A DNA stretch of 64,000 nt, from contig JBFMAI010000027.1 in the NCBI GenBank assembly GCA_040755725.1, positions 124,001-188,000 of the forward strand, in the 5' to 3' direction. The notes below the pieces were generated by a model that did no database searches, was not told the DNA's origin, and saw only the letters and a list, made by a program, of their open reading frames with translations. The position numbers and the translations under genes were made by a program. Shown here piece after piece: positions 41,635-51,389 of this stretch. Origin of the DNA: JBFMAI01 sp040755725. GTDB taxonomy: Bacteria; Planctomycetota; Phycisphaerae; UBA1845; Fen-1342. Numbering within the stretch: the stretch's first letter is position 1; each line of letters begins with the position of its first letter.

Positions 41635-44600
41635 CTAACGTCTCATCTCCCCGGCCATCGTTTCGGAGCGGATGGTGCCGTCGTTCAGGTTGATGGTCAG
41701 CTCCCGGCCGGCATGCACGTCGAAATGCGCCTTCTGCGTGTCCTCGAAATACACCCGGGCGTCGGCGGGCGCGGCGCCGCGCACGTGGATGCGGCCGAGC
41801 TCGCGGCTGAACTCGATCCAGCCCGCGTTCACCTCCCGGATCCGCGGCCCTTCCTGATCGCGCAAGTACACGCTGCCGGAGGCCAGCATCGAGTTCAGCC
41901 GCAGCGACACTTCCGTCAGGGCCCCGCCGACCGGCGCCGCCGATCCCGGCCCGTCGCCGCTGAACCAGCATTCCAGCCGGTCGCACTCCAACGACGTGTG
42001 CCGGCTCTTGAGGCTGTCCAGCCATTCCGGGGCGGAGGCGAGTTGCGGCAGCATGTGGTCGAGCTGGACCATCTCCCGCCCCGTGCGGTGGACGAAGAAC
42101 ACGTCGTCCTCGAACACCGCGGTGTCCCGGCGGCCGGGGCCGTCCGGGCCGAGGGTATACGTCATCCGACCCGTGCATTGCATCGCCGTCTGGCTCGGAC
42201 CGCGGCTGAGCAGGGCCGACGGGAGGCCGGTTTCGGGCGGCATCGAGGCCGCCTCGTCCACCCCGCGGCGGTCCAGCATCAACAACTGCGTCAGGCCGCT
42301 GGTCACGATCTGCCGGTTGACGATGTCAACTTCCAACCGCGGCGCGCGGACACTGGCCTCCAGCGTCGCCACGTCGCGCCCGGGTTCGATCGTCTCGCTG
42401 GTGACCACGGCCCCCTCGGCGTGGAGCCGCACGGGTTCCTTGCGCAGCCGCTCGCCCGCGTCGCTCAATTGCCACGCCAGGGGCTCGTCGGATGTCGTGG
42501 ACCGGGGGGCCGCGTTCCACAGCCCGCGTCCCTCGCGCCACACGCCGCGCCACGATGTCGCCGTCGGCAGCCCGCCCAGCCGGACGAGGCTGCCGAACAG
42601 CTCGCGGCACAGCCCGGGCCACGAGGCGGCGGGACGCGTGGTGGGCGGCGGCGTCACATCCTCCAGGAGCAACGTGAGCGTGTCGGCATACAGGTGTTCG
42701 CGCTCCGTGCGCGCGTCCACCTCGCCCGCCAGGTAAACGGTGTTCCGGCGGCCGTCGATGTGCAGCCGGTCGCGGCTGGTGACAATGATCGGCGTCGGTT
42801 GGCGGCGCTGACGACCTTGGAGACTGCGCTGCGTCTTGAATGACAGCCGCGAGGGGCCCTCCACGTGTAACGTCAACGCGCGGCGGTCGAGGTTGATCTG
42901 CTCCCCGCGCACGGTGTACGGGTCGGCGCGCAACCGGCCCGGAACTCGCGGGCCGCCGGACACGCGGGCCCGGGCCAGCCGATTCAGGCCCTCGAAGTCG
43001 GCCGCGATTTCGTCCCCGCGGGCGCCGACGCGGTTGTCCGGGTCCACGAGTTCGGCCGCGCCACGCACTTGCAGTTCTTGCAGCACGAACGCGGGCTTCT
43101 TGGCCGCGGGGGTGGATGGCGGCGGGGCCATCGAAGCGATGATCTGGTCGCCGCGAATGCGGGCGCGCTCGCGCTGCACAGCCGCGGCACCGGCGGCGGC
43201 CATCCGCGAGGGGTACAACTCGCCCTCGGGCGTACGGGCGAAGGTCAGCCGCAGCTCGGCGGCGGCCAGGCGGCCGTCGCCGGCATTGAGCCGCACGGCC
43301 CCCGACGCGACGGCCGTATCGAGCAGCTCTTCCAGCGATTGGCCGCCCTCCGCGGGCCGAAACCCGACGTCGAGGCGATGGGCGGCGAGGTTCTGGCCGC
43401 CGAGGTCCACCTCCACATCGCCCACGAACGTCGCCGACTCCAAACGATCGGCGGGGAGCGCCCGGTCGGAAGCTGGTGCCGTGGCCGGGGCCCGCGGGGC
43501 CAGGTGCAACTCGGCCCAGTGCGCACTGCGGATGAAGGACGTTCGCCCTCGTTCGCCGCTGCCCCGCCGCGAGCGCAGCTCCACGTCGCTGATGAGCTTC
43601 ACGACGCGGGCCCCTTGGTCTACGAAGATGCTGCCGGCCGCCGCCGACAGGTTGGGCCCGAGGTCGAATTGCACGCGGCCCGCGGCGGCGGGGTACAGCC
43701 ACACGCGCTGCGTGTCATCGTGGAACGCGACGCGCCCGCAGCGCAGCACGGCCTCCTGCCGCGTCAGCACGACGGGGTTTCCGACGGCTTCGAAGCGTCG
43801 GCGGTTGGTGGTGGCGCGCGCGTCGGGCGGCGCCGGCTCGAGGTGCAACGAGCCGGTCCAACGCAACACCAGTCGTTCACGCTCTTCGCGGGTCGGACGC
43901 GTGGCGGGCGCCGATGTCGGCGAAGCGGCGCGCAGGACCCGGCTTGCCCCGCCGCCCACGTCGAATAGCAACCGCACCTCGTCCGCGAGCAGCCCCCCGA
44001 CGCGCCGGTCGCCCTGCCACTGCTCCGCCACGAGTCCACCATCCAGGACACAGGCGTACGCGGTCGGCGGGCGAAGCGCGTGGCGCCGGCCCGGCCGCCC
44101 GGCCGGCGCGGTCGCTGTGGGCTCCGCTTCCGCCCGCGAGGTCGTGTCACCCGTCACCTCGCCGAACAACCCCGCGACGCCGTAAAGCACGAACTGCTCG
44201 CCCTGCCGGATCGTCAGCGTCTCGATGCGGTTTTCCCCCTGGCTCCAGATCAAGTGCAACCCGGTGCCGGCGATCTCGAAGTCGTCGCTCTGCACGGTCA
44301 GGCGCTCGTCGGTTTGAAGTTCGCCGAGGTCGAGGTCGAATTGCAGGCGCTCGACGGCGACGGTGATCAGGTCTTGCGGGCGCTCGTCGCGCGGGGGGCG
44401 GTCGGGGCCGGCGCCGCGGTCGGCGACGATCCGTACATGGCCCGCCAGCCATCCCGTCTTGGGCCGCATTTGCGTTTGTTCGACGCGGTCCACGAGAATC
44501 TGGCCCTCGTCGGCGGTGACGGTCACGGTCATGCCGCTGGGCAGCAGCATGGCCAGCTCCGGGCCGCTCACGCGAATCTCGTTCTTGGATTCCGGGACCG

Positions 44601-44865
44601 GCCGCCAATCCTGGCACAGGAACATGTCCCGCGGGCGGCCGGTGCGCTCGTCATAGCGGCGAAACATGATCTTGCCGCCGGGCGGTAGCTCCATCGTGTC
44701 CCCGATCCGCAGCGGCTCGGCCGCCGGCTCGGGCGGGGGTGGCAAGGTCGGACCGCTCGGGCGACCCGCGTCCGCGCCGGGGGTGCCGACGAGCGCGGTG
44801 TATCCCAGGAACAGCAGGATGAGCACCGCCAGCGACGAAACGGCCAACACGATGTTACGGGTCAT
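41635..44865 (-). CDS. Very large OstA/LptA-LptC-like envelope protein
   Basis: 1076 residues. One N-terminal helix (about 5-27) with a Pro-rich stretch after it indicates an inner-membrane anchor with a long periplasmic part. The body is built of repeated beta-rich units with OstA-like phrases (IFVDQGARVVKLISDVELRS, TVYLAGEVDARTEREHLYADTLTLLL, VFFVHRTGREMVQLDHMLPQL, LTINLNDGTIRSE). Ordinary LptA or LptC is about 180-190 residues, so this is five times larger, as in other planctomycetes as far as I recall. With kdsC directly upstream it fits lipopolysaccharide transport across the periplasm. Confidence 0.8.
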   Translation of the reverse strand: MTRNIVLAVSSLAVLILLFLGYTALVGTPGADAGRPSGPTLPPPPEPAAEPLRIGDTMELPPGGKIMFRRYDERTGRPRDMFLCQDWRPVPESKNEIRVSGPELAMLLPSGMTVTVTADEGQILVDRVEQTQMRPKTGWLAGHVRIVADRGAGPDRPPRDERPQDLITVAVERLQFDLDLGELQTDERLTVQSDDFEIAGTGLHLIWSQGENRIETLTIRQGEQFVLYGVAGLFGEVTGDTTSRAEAEPTATAPAGRPGRRHALRPPTAYACVLDGGLVAEQWQGDRRVGGLLADEVRLLFDVGGGASRVLRAASPTSAPATRPTREERERLVLRWTGSLHLEPAPPDARATTNRRRFEAVGNPVVLTRQEAVLRCGRVAFHDDTQRVWLYPAAAGRVQFDLGPNLSAAAGSIFVDQGARVVKLISDVELRSRRGSGERGRTSFIRSAHWAELHLAPRAPATAPASDRALPADRLESATFVGDVEVDLGGQNLAAHRLDVGFRPAEGGQSLEELLDTAVASGAVRLNAGDGRLAAAELRLTFARTPEGELYPSRMAAAGAAAVQRERARIRGDQIIASMAPPPSTPAAKKPAFVLQELQVRGAAELVDPDNRVGARGDEIAADFEGLNRLARARVSGGPRVPGRLRADPYTVRGEQINLDRRALTLHVEGPSRLSFKTQRSLQGRQRRQPTPIIVTSRDRLHIDGRRNTVYLAGEVDARTEREHLYADTLTLLLEDVTPPPTTRPAASWPGLCRELFGSLVRLGGLPTATSWRGVWREGRGLWNAAPRSTTSDEPLAWQLSDAGERLRKEPVRLHAEGAVVTSETIEPGRDVATLEASVRAPRLEVDIVNRQIVTSGLTQLLMLDRRGVDEAASMPPETGLPSALLSRGPSQTAMQCTGRMTYTLGPDGPGRRDTAVFEDDVFFVHRTGREMVQLDHMLPQLASAPEWLDSLKSRHTSLECDRLECWFSGDGPGSAAPVGGALTEVSLRLNSMLASGSVYLRDQEGPRIREVNAGWIEFSRELGRIHVRGAAPADARVYFEDTQKAHFDVHAGRELTINLNDGTIRSETMAGEMRR

Positions 44866-44948
44866 GTACTTCGGGACCTCGCTTGCCCAACGCGGCGCTT
44901 ATACCACGGAGCCCGGTGTCGTGACACTCCCACCCCGTCCACCGCCCG

Positions 44949-45470
44949 CTAGCCGTCGCCGGGGGGTGGGGCCGCGTAATGGGCGATGACCTCGTCCCAG
45001 CGCCCGTCCGCCCGTATCAGGTACTCCACGGCTTCGCGCACGGCCCCCTGACCGCCCGTTCGGAAGGTGACCAGGCGGGCCGCCGACTTCACTTCCTCGA
45101 CGGCGTTGGCGACGGCGATGGGGTAGCCGCAGACGCGCAGCACGGGCAGATCGGGCAGGTCGTCGCCGATCATCGCCACCTGTTCCCAACGCAACCCGAG
45201 CCGAGTCAGGAGCGCCCCCAGGTCGGCGACCTTGTCGCGGCTACCCTGGATCACCTGCTCGATCTTCAGCTCGCGGGCACGGGCGGCCACGGCGTCCGAC
45301 GTCTTACCCGAACAGAGGATGACGACGCCCCCGAGCCGCTGAAACCAGTGCAGGGCGAAGCCGTCGTGGACGTGAAACCGCCGCGACTGGCGGCCGGTGT
45401 CGTCCGTATACAGCCCGCCGTCCGTCAGCACGCCGTCCACGTCGAGTACCAGGCAGCGGATGTTGTGCAT
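44949..45470 (-). CDS. kdsC: 3-deoxy-D-manno-octulosonate 8-phosphate phosphatase
   Basis: 173 residues, usual length. HAD-superfamily phosphatase that makes Kdo for lipopolysaccharide core. The nucleophile motif is CLVLDVDGVLTDGGLY, the second motif is VILCSGKTSD, and the last is QVAMIGDDLPDLPVLRVCG. It lacks a cap domain, as does the family. It lies about 80 bases upstream of the OstA-like gene on the same strand and is divergent from the metallo-beta-lactamase-fold gene. It supports a Kdo-containing outer membrane. Confidence 0.95.
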   Translation of the reverse strand: MHNIRCLVLDVDGVLTDGGLYTDDTGRQSRRFHVHDGFALHWFQRLGGVVILCSGKTSDAVAARARELKIEQVIQGSRDKVADLGALLTRLGLRWEQVAMIGDDLPDLPVLRVCGYPIAVANAVEEVKSAARLVTFRTGGQGAVREAVEYLIRADGRWDEVIAHYAAPPPGDG

Positions 45471-45589
45471 GGGGCGTATGATAGGGGCAGTGAAGCGTTA
45501 ACGCAGCGCGGCAACACGCTGGCGAGGACCGGGCCGGGCGGCCTGGGGCCGGCCGCTGCGCAACGAATCGCCGAACGGAACCGTCTCGA

Positions 45590-46516
45590 ATGACCGAACA
45601 GAAGCTCGCGCGCTACGACCTCGGGGGTTGCACCGTCACGCTCATCGACGGCGGGCGGCTCAAGCTCGACGGCGGCGCCATGTTCGGCCTGATCCCCAAG
45701 CCGCTGTGGTCCCGCTCCTACCCCGCCGACGAACAGAACCGCATCTTGCTCGCCTGCAACTGCCTGCTCGTGGAGTGGCCCGGCTCCGACCGCCGACTGA
45801 TCGTCGAGACCGGCCACGGGCCGAAGTATGGCGAGAAAGAGCAGCGGATGTTCGCCATCGACCCGGCCCATTGGTTGCGGCCGTCGCTGCTCGCGGCGGG
45901 CGTCGATCCGGCGTCGGTCACCGACGTCGTCGTGTCGCACCTGCACTTCGATCACGCCGGCGGACTCGCGTTCGAGGACGACGGTCGCGTGGTACCGACG
46001 TTTCCCCACGCGACCGTCCACGCGCCGCTGCGAGAAATCCAGGACGCCTTGGCCGGTTTCGGCATCATGACGGCCACCTATCGGCCGGAGAACCTCCGGC
46101 CGATTACCGCGGCCGAGGCGTGGAACCCGCTGGAGGGTGAGGCCGAGATCGTGCCCGGCGTCTTCAGTCGCCCCACCCCCGGCCACACGCGCGGCCACCA
46201 CTCCGTCGTCATCGCGGGGCGCGATCGCACGCTGGTCTTCGGCGGCGACCTCATGCCGACGCGCCATCACCTCGGCGCGCCGTACAACATGGCCTACGAC
46301 CTGTTTCCGCTGGAAAACCGCGCGTCCAAGCAGCGGCTGCTGGCGTGGCTGGCGGCGTGCGACGGATTGCTGGCCATCGACCACGAGCTGGAGACGCCGG
46401 TGCTGGCGGTCCGCGCCAAGGGCGACTGGTTTGAGCTGGTTCCGGAACCGCCGCGGCCAGGGCCGAATGAAAAAGGAAAAACGCAGAATTCAAGCGAAGG
46501 CGGTCGAACGCCGTAG
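45590..46516 (+). CDS. Metallo-beta-lactamase-fold hydrolase
   Basis: 308 residues. The zinc motif VVSHLHFDHAGGL (HxHxDH, about 110-122) is complete, with later ligands in RPTPGHTRGHHSVVI, VFGGDLMPTRHHL and AIDHELE. The layout resembles quorum-quenching lactonases or phosphonate-type members, but substrate cannot be told. The last ~18 residues (NEKGKTQNSSEGG) look like read-through of intergenic repeat DNA. Divergent from kdsC. Confidence 0.93.
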   Translation: MTEQKLARYDLGGCTVTLIDGGRLKLDGGAMFGLIPKPLWSRSYPADEQNRILLACNCLLVEWPGSDRRLIVETGHGPKYGEKEQRMFAIDPAHWLRPSLLAAGVDPASVTDVVVSHLHFDHAGGLAFEDDGRVVPTFPHATVHAPLREIQDALAGFGIMTATYRPENLRPITAAEAWNPLEGEAEIVPGVFSRPTPGHTRGHHSVVIAGRDRTLVFGGDLMPTRHHLGAPYNMAYDLFPLENRASKQRLLAWLAACDGLLAIDHELETPVLAVRAKGDWFELVPEPPRPGPNEKGKTQNSSEGGRTP

Positions 46517-46592
46517 AACGCCTGGACGACGCGGGGGACGGCCGCAGTCTTCTTTCCTCATTTTGCCTTTTTCCTATTGCATTCTGGGTTCT

Positions 46593-47345
46593 CTACCGCT
46601 GTTCCGTATCCGCCTGCGACGCGGCCCCCGTTAGCTCCGCCAGTGCCCGCTCGGCCGGCTGGTGCTTTGGATCACACTTCCGGGCCTGCCGGTACGCTTC
46701 GGCGGCTTGCTCAACCTTACCGGCGTGTTGGTAGGCCCGGCCCAGATCGTAGAGCAAGTCGGCGTCGTGTGGTGCGAGCTTCAGCGCGGCGGCGAACGCC
46801 TCGGTTGCTTCCGGCCACCGTTGCCGCAACAGGCGCACGTGTCCGAGCGTGACGAGCGCGCGCGAATCGCGCGGGGTCAACTTGGCAGCCTGTTCCAGAG
46901 CGGCTTCCGCCTCGTCGAACCGTTCGCAGGCGGCCAGGGCTGCCCCCAAGCGCGCGAACGCCTCCGCGTGCTTCGGCTTCAGCCGCGTGGCCTGTCGATA
47001 CGAATCCGCGGCCTCGCGCAGGCGTCCCAACTCGACCTGGACGTCACCGAGTGCCAAGTGGGCCTCGAACATCGCCGGCCGCCGGATGATCGCCCCCGCC
47101 AGAAGCTGAGCGGCTTGCTCGGGGTGGTGTTCGCCCAGGGCCGCGAGGGCTTCGCGGTACAGCGCCCGAGCTTGCTGGGCCGGTCGCTGTTGCTGGTACA
47201 GGCAATACCCGCCGCCCCCGATCGCCCCGATCGCCAGCAGCACGAGCGCGGCCTGCCAGCGATTCAGTTCGCCGCGGCGCCGCGCGCGGGGGGACGCGGG
47301 GGGGTGGCCCTGGGCCGCACTCGACGATGGGGGGGCGTCAGTCAC
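46593..47345 (-). CDS. Membrane-anchored TPR protein
   Basis: 250 residues from a GTG at 47345. One membrane helix (about 32-47, LVLLAIGAIGGGGYCLY) follows a Pro/Arg-rich N-terminus. About five tetratricopeptide repeats fill 55-240 (for example AHLALGDVQVELGRLREAADSYRQATRLKP, ALVTLGHVRLLRQRWPEATEAFAAALKLAP), with the canonical small and aromatic residues at positions 4, 7, 8, 11, 20, 24, 27 and 32. A periplasmic protein-protein scaffold; partner unknown. Confidence 0.9.
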   Translation of the reverse strand: MTDAPPSSSAAQGHPPASPRARRRGELNRWQAALVLLAIGAIGGGGYCLYQQQRPAQQARALYREALAALGEHHPEQAAQLLAGAIIRRPAMFEAHLALGDVQVELGRLREAADSYRQATRLKPKHAEAFARLGAALAACERFDEAEAALEQAAKLTPRDSRALVTLGHVRLLRQRWPEATEAFAAALKLAPHDADLLYDLGRAYQHAGKVEQAAEAYRQARKCDPKHQPAERALAELTGAASQADTEQR

Positions 47346-47473
47346 GACGAACCTCCTGCGCCACGTATGCTACGAACCCCGGCACCGCCCGCCAAGCGGC
47401 GCCGTCAAGCTCAGTCGCCAACGCGGGGTTTCATCCGGTGCCGCGGCGGCGCGAAGGCCGGCCCGCGGCACAC

Positions 47474-48877
47474 TCAGGGTGTCAGCTCGGTGGGCCAACC
47501 ACTCGGCAGCGTCAAGACGACGTCCCACACTTGCTCCTGCCCGATGTCTCGTCCCCAGTTGGTGGCCCACAGGACCCGCCGGCCGTCGCGCGTGATCGTC
47601 GCCTGCGTCTCCTCCCAGTACGCGCCCCGTGTCCCGTACACCTTGGCCAGGTAGTACGCCTGCGGGTGCTCCCGGTCGAGCGTCACCAGGATGATCGAAC
47701 GGTCCAGCCAGTTCTGCTCCGGCTCATCCGGCTCACTGTACGTGGACACGACGGCGTAGCCGGGGAAGTTGCACGAGATGTGGACGCCGCTGCGCAGCCC
47801 GGTCGGCGAGTCGGCGTAGAACAGTCGCACCAGGGGCACGCGGTTCGTGCCGGCGTAGCTACCGCCGGATTCGAGGATCGGCTGGGTACTCGGATCGAGC
47901 GGAATCAGGTCGATGTGGTCCGTCCGCACGTTCTGCATGACGAGTACTTCGCGGCCGTCCAGGTCGCGGCCTACGTCGGCGTGCCCGGTGGCGTAGTCGA
48001 TCCGGTGAAACTCGGTGAGCTCCCGGTTGGCCAGCACGAAACCCGCGAGGTCGCCCGCGTTCTGTTCCGAGCCGCCGATGAGCACCCACGTGCCGGCCGG
48101 CGACATGCCAACCCAGTCGATGTCGGCTTGGTCTACCGCGATCGGCAGCACGCCCAGCACGCGGTCCTGTTGGCGGTCCCAGGTGATGACGTATCGTGGC
48201 CGATAGTCCTGCGCGGTCCCTTGCACGACGAACGCCCAGTAACGCAAGTCCTCCGAGGCTTCGCCCTCGTCGCGCATGGTGACGCGGTACAGGTCGGGCT
48301 CGGCGGCGAGGATCGGCGCCAGGTCGGGGTCCTGGGCGAAGTCCTTGATGACGGTCGTCGTGCCGGCCCGCACGTTCAGCGTTTCGACGCGAAAGTCGCG
48401 CAGTCCCCAGAGTAGATTCGGATCATTCGGGTCCCAGCGCGGTTCGGCCAAGTCGGGCTCGATCACACGCTGGTCCGCGCGGTCGTAAGGCAGACGGGCT
48501 GTTTCATACACTCGCCATTGCCCACCCGTGACGTCCACGAGCAATACCAGGCTCTGGTCCCGGTTGAACGGGTCGTGCCGCGAATACTCGTGCCGCACGC
48601 CGGGCGTCTGCGTGACGCGCGTCTGAGCCCCACCCAGGCGCGCGTCTGTGACGGATTGTCCAGGCGCCGGCGGGTCGGCGGGCCGCAACTTGTACGTGGG
48701 GTTGTCCCCGGACAGCGGGTCGGGAACTTCGATGAACTTCACCGGCACGACGTGGTTCGGGTCGCCATTGGCATTCGGGTCGTTCGGCTCCCCCGTCGGC
48801 GGACAGCCGCCGAGCAGCAGACTCAGAGCACTCGCACACACCGGCCAGGCGACGACCCGTTGCGGGAGTGGATGCAT
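47474..48877 (-). CDS. Predicted beta-propeller lipoprotein (TolB-like)
   Basis: 467 residues. ATG 48877 is preceded by GGAG; the longer frame upstream is unlikely. Lipobox LLLGGC (Cys 24), then an Asn/Asp/Pro-rich linker (EPNDPNANGDPN). The domain has repeated strands of TolB/WD-like look (DIDWVGMSPAGTWVLIGGSEQ, VYGTRGAYWEETQATITRDGRRVLWATNW), i.e. propeller blades that bind ligands at a central channel. Ligand unknown. Probably faces the periplasm or surface. Confidence 0.85.
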   Translation of the reverse strand: MHPLPQRVVAWPVCASALSLLLGGCPPTGEPNDPNANGDPNHVVPVKFIEVPDPLSGDNPTYKLRPADPPAPGQSVTDARLGGAQTRVTQTPGVRHEYSRHDPFNRDQSLVLLVDVTGGQWRVYETARLPYDRADQRVIEPDLAEPRWDPNDPNLLWGLRDFRVETLNVRAGTTTVIKDFAQDPDLAPILAAEPDLYRVTMRDEGEASEDLRYWAFVVQGTAQDYRPRYVITWDRQQDRVLGVLPIAVDQADIDWVGMSPAGTWVLIGGSEQNAGDLAGFVLANRELTEFHRIDYATGHADVGRDLDGREVLVMQNVRTDHIDLIPLDPSTQPILESGGSYAGTNRVPLVRLFYADSPTGLRSGVHISCNFPGYAVVSTYSEPDEPEQNWLDRSIILVTLDREHPQAYYLAKVYGTRGAYWEETQATITRDGRRVLWATNWGRDIGQEQVWDVVLTLPSGWPTELTP

Positions 48878-49343
48878 ATGCGATCTCCTCAAAGTTGATC
48901 CGGTCAGAACCCGACCGCGCGGCGAGAGGGCGGACGAGGGGTCGGGCCCCGAGCATTGTAGTGCTCCGTGGTGCTTCATGGCCGTCGAAACCGGCCTGCT
49001 ACTCAGAATCTGATCCAGATGTCAGATGAGTCCTTGACGCGGCTGCGCCGTCTGCGGCGCGACGGGGCCAACGGGGCCAGGCGACGCAACGAACTGGGGC
49101 AGGGGGGGCTGGTGGCGGCCGGGGGTCAGAGAAACTGCCGCGCGGAACGGCGGGTCAGCACGACGGCGCTATGATCCCGAAAGGTCGGGCACCGAAGGCC
49201 GACCACCGCAATGCACTGATGTGATCGTGATGGGCACGCAGCGCGGGCCCCGCGGAACGCGGCCCCGTGGTGGGGCCGCGGCCAATGGACGCCCGGCCGC
49301 CGCGCGCGGCGCGCTGGGACGGTTGTGTTACAAGGAGTGGAAG
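48878..49343. other. Intergenic region between divergent genes
   Basis: 466 bases between two divergent genes for exported proteins. I see no gene, only a few short frames without ribosome sites, and G-rich stretches (for example GGGGCAGGGGGGGCTGG near 49091-49110). It presumably holds both promoters. The AAGGAG ribosome site of the next gene is at 49332-49337. Confidence 0.5.
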
Positions 49344-51278
49344 ATGAAGACTCGAAGCGGCATCGGAACGTGGGGACTGGTTGTGGCGATGGGGGTGCTG
49401 TCGGCCTGGGGCCCGCCCCCGGCGCCGGCCAACCTCATCGTCCACTACATTTCCGACGCGAACTTCAGCGTGCGGATCACCGACATGCCGGACCTGGACC
49501 AGCGTCGCGCGTCGGCGAGCGGAATCGTCGGCCTGCCGGGCAACGGGTCCATGTACTGCGTGCCGACGGCCACGTTGAACACGATCCTCTACGCGGCCAA
49601 CCACGGCTTCCCGCAGGTCACGCCGGGGCCGGGCAACTGGCAGTCGCAGGCGCTCTACAACACGGGGAGCAACAACCTTGCCGCCCTGGGGGCCCTGATG
49701 GGGACTGATGCGGCGACCGGCACCGGCGGCAACGGCTGGTACAACGGTGCGTGGGTCTGGATGCTGCCGTACAACAAGTTCGTCGTGACCAATTACTACG
49801 CGAGCAACTTCTACTCGCCGACGTTCCTCACCGTTTCGAAAAAGGCCATGCTGGGCGAGCTGGTGTCGCTGGCGTACGGGCGGTACGAGCTGCGGCAGGT
49901 CAGCGGTCAGGTTGCCGTCGTCGGCAGCCGGACCGGCGGCCACGCGGTCACGTTCTCGCGCGGCCTGGCGAGCGGTGCGAACAAGACCTTGTACGTCCGC
50001 GACCCGGCGGATGACAGCCAGGACCTCTTCAGCCAGTCGCAATTCGGCGACAAGACGTTCACCATCCTCGACTTCGTGGTGAGCGGACCGGGGTATGTGC
50101 GCGCCATGAGCGCGATCAACTACCCGCAGAACGACGGGCTGATCCGGTTCATCGACGGCGTGGTCACGATCCGGCCCAAGGCCGGCTACAGCTTCACCAA
50201 CAACGACGGGTTCAAGATCAAGTTCCTCCAGCCGATCAAGCTCCTGGGCACGGCCACGCCGGATGTCGTGGAGTTCAATTCGCCGACCGGCACGCCGTTC
50301 ATCGCCGCGGCCCTGCTGCCGGATTTCGACGGCTTCGCGGCGATCGTGCAGGGTGGCGGCACGATGCCCAACAGCATTTACCTGATCGACATTCTCAACG
50401 GCCAATCGCAGTTGCTGACCACGCTTCCCGGCGCGAGCAAGCTGCACTTCGGCCGCAACCGGGCGCTGTTCGCGATCGCCGGCGCGCAGTTGCACGAGTT
50501 TGACCTGGCCCGTGCGACGCCGCTCGTGGCCAGCACCACCCCGCCGTTTGTCCCGACCGCCATGACCTTTGACGACGAGAACGACGAACTCGTGGTCCTC
50601 TCGGTGTCGGGCCGGCGACTGCTGCGCTATCCCGGTGGCGGAATCGGCGGCACGGCGCGCGTCCTGTTGCTGCCGGCGAACGTCGCGGTGGCCGGTGACG
50701 GCTCGGTGAGCGTCAACCCCGTGGACGGGCGGACGTGGTTCTGCACGCAGGGCTCGCACTCGTTGTTTGAGGGCTACGTTTCGCCGCTCGGCGGCCTGGC
50801 CGTGAACGAAATCATGCTGCCCGCCGTGCAATTCCCGACGGCGCTCGAGTTCGACGACGTCGGCAACCTGTTCGTGACCTGCGCGGCGGGGCTGCTCGAG
50901 TTCCAGAAGGTCACGGGCGGCGGTTGGCAGCCGGTGTTGAATTCGGACTTCGCCGGCCTGCCGGTGGGCCAGGACTTCCACCTGACTCGCAGCCGCACGA
51001 ACTTCGACCCGGCGACCATGGTCGGTCCGGGCTACTACAACTTGCCGCCGAACGAGGTCGTGCAGGGGCAGTTTGTCTCGGACAACCCCGGCGACCTGAA
51101 CTGCGACGGCACGGTTGATTTCGGTGACATCAACCCGTTCGTGCTGGCGCTGACGGACCCCGCCGGCTACGCGCGGGCCTTCCGGAGCTGTAACATCCTG
51201 AACGGCGACATCAACGGCGACGGGCTGACCAATTTCGGCGATATCAACCCGTTCGTGCGGTTGTTGACCGGACCGTAG
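49344..51278 (+). CDS. Secreted C39-like peptidase with beta-propeller and double EF-hand-like tail
   Basis: 644 residues. AAGGAG is 6 bases before ATG 49344. Signal peptide to about residue 29 (PPPAPAN). The next ~200 residues are papain-like: C72 in GSMYCVPTATLNT, H200 in GGHAVTF and D220 in VRDPADD give a Cys-His-Asp set as in C39/NlpC-type folds. Then comes a propeller of six or seven blades (for example LVVLSVSGRRLLRYPGG) and a C-terminal 62-residue module with two loops (NCDGTVDFGDINPF, DINGDGLTNFGDINPF) whose Cys residues are 29 apart, like those at 8590-12481. Function beyond this is unknown. Confidence 0.88.
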   Translation: MKTRSGIGTWGLVVAMGVLSAWGPPPAPANLIVHYISDANFSVRITDMPDLDQRRASASGIVGLPGNGSMYCVPTATLNTILYAANHGFPQVTPGPGNWQSQALYNTGSNNLAALGALMGTDAATGTGGNGWYNGAWVWMLPYNKFVVTNYYASNFYSPTFLTVSKKAMLGELVSLAYGRYELRQVSGQVAVVGSRTGGHAVTFSRGLASGANKTLYVRDPADDSQDLFSQSQFGDKTFTILDFVVSGPGYVRAMSAINYPQNDGLIRFIDGVVTIRPKAGYSFTNNDGFKIKFLQPIKLLGTATPDVVEFNSPTGTPFIAAALLPDFDGFAAIVQGGGTMPNSIYLIDILNGQSQLLTTLPGASKLHFGRNRALFAIAGAQLHEFDLARATPLVASTTPPFVPTAMTFDDENDELVVLSVSGRRLLRYPGGGIGGTARVLLLPANVAVAGDGSVSVNPVDGRTWFCTQGSHSLFEGYVSPLGGLAVNEIMLPAVQFPTALEFDDVGNLFVTCAAGLLEFQKVTGGGWQPVLNSDFAGLPVGQDFHLTRSRTNFDPATMVGPGYYNLPPNEVVQGQFVSDNPGDLNCDGTVDFGDINPFVLALTDPAGYARAFRSCNILNGDINGDGLTNFGDINPFVRLLTGP

Positions 51279-51324
51279 TCTCGGCCGCCGGGCCGCGGTC
51301 ACGACGAGTGCCGCGCGCAACAAG

Positions 51325-51360
51325 ATCGGGGTCGTCGGGCCCACGCCCGGCGACCCCGAT
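51325..51360. terminator. Candidate bidirectional terminator hairpin
   Basis: A 16-bp stem (ATCGGGGTCGTCGGGC with GCCCGGCGACCCCGAT, one G-U pair) closes a CCAC loop, between two convergent genes that end at 51278 and 51390. There is no long T-run, as is common in GC-rich genomes. Confidence 0.55.
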
Positions 51361-51389
51361 AAGTTGGAATCCATGTGCGGCGAACGCGA

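Noticed and set aside
46480..46592. Small gene or terminator between the metallo-hydrolase and TPR genes
   Set aside because: The stretch has A-rich and T-rich strands that are roughly complementary (GAAAAAGGAAAAAC and TTGCCTTTTTCC) but no clean stem and no coding signal.
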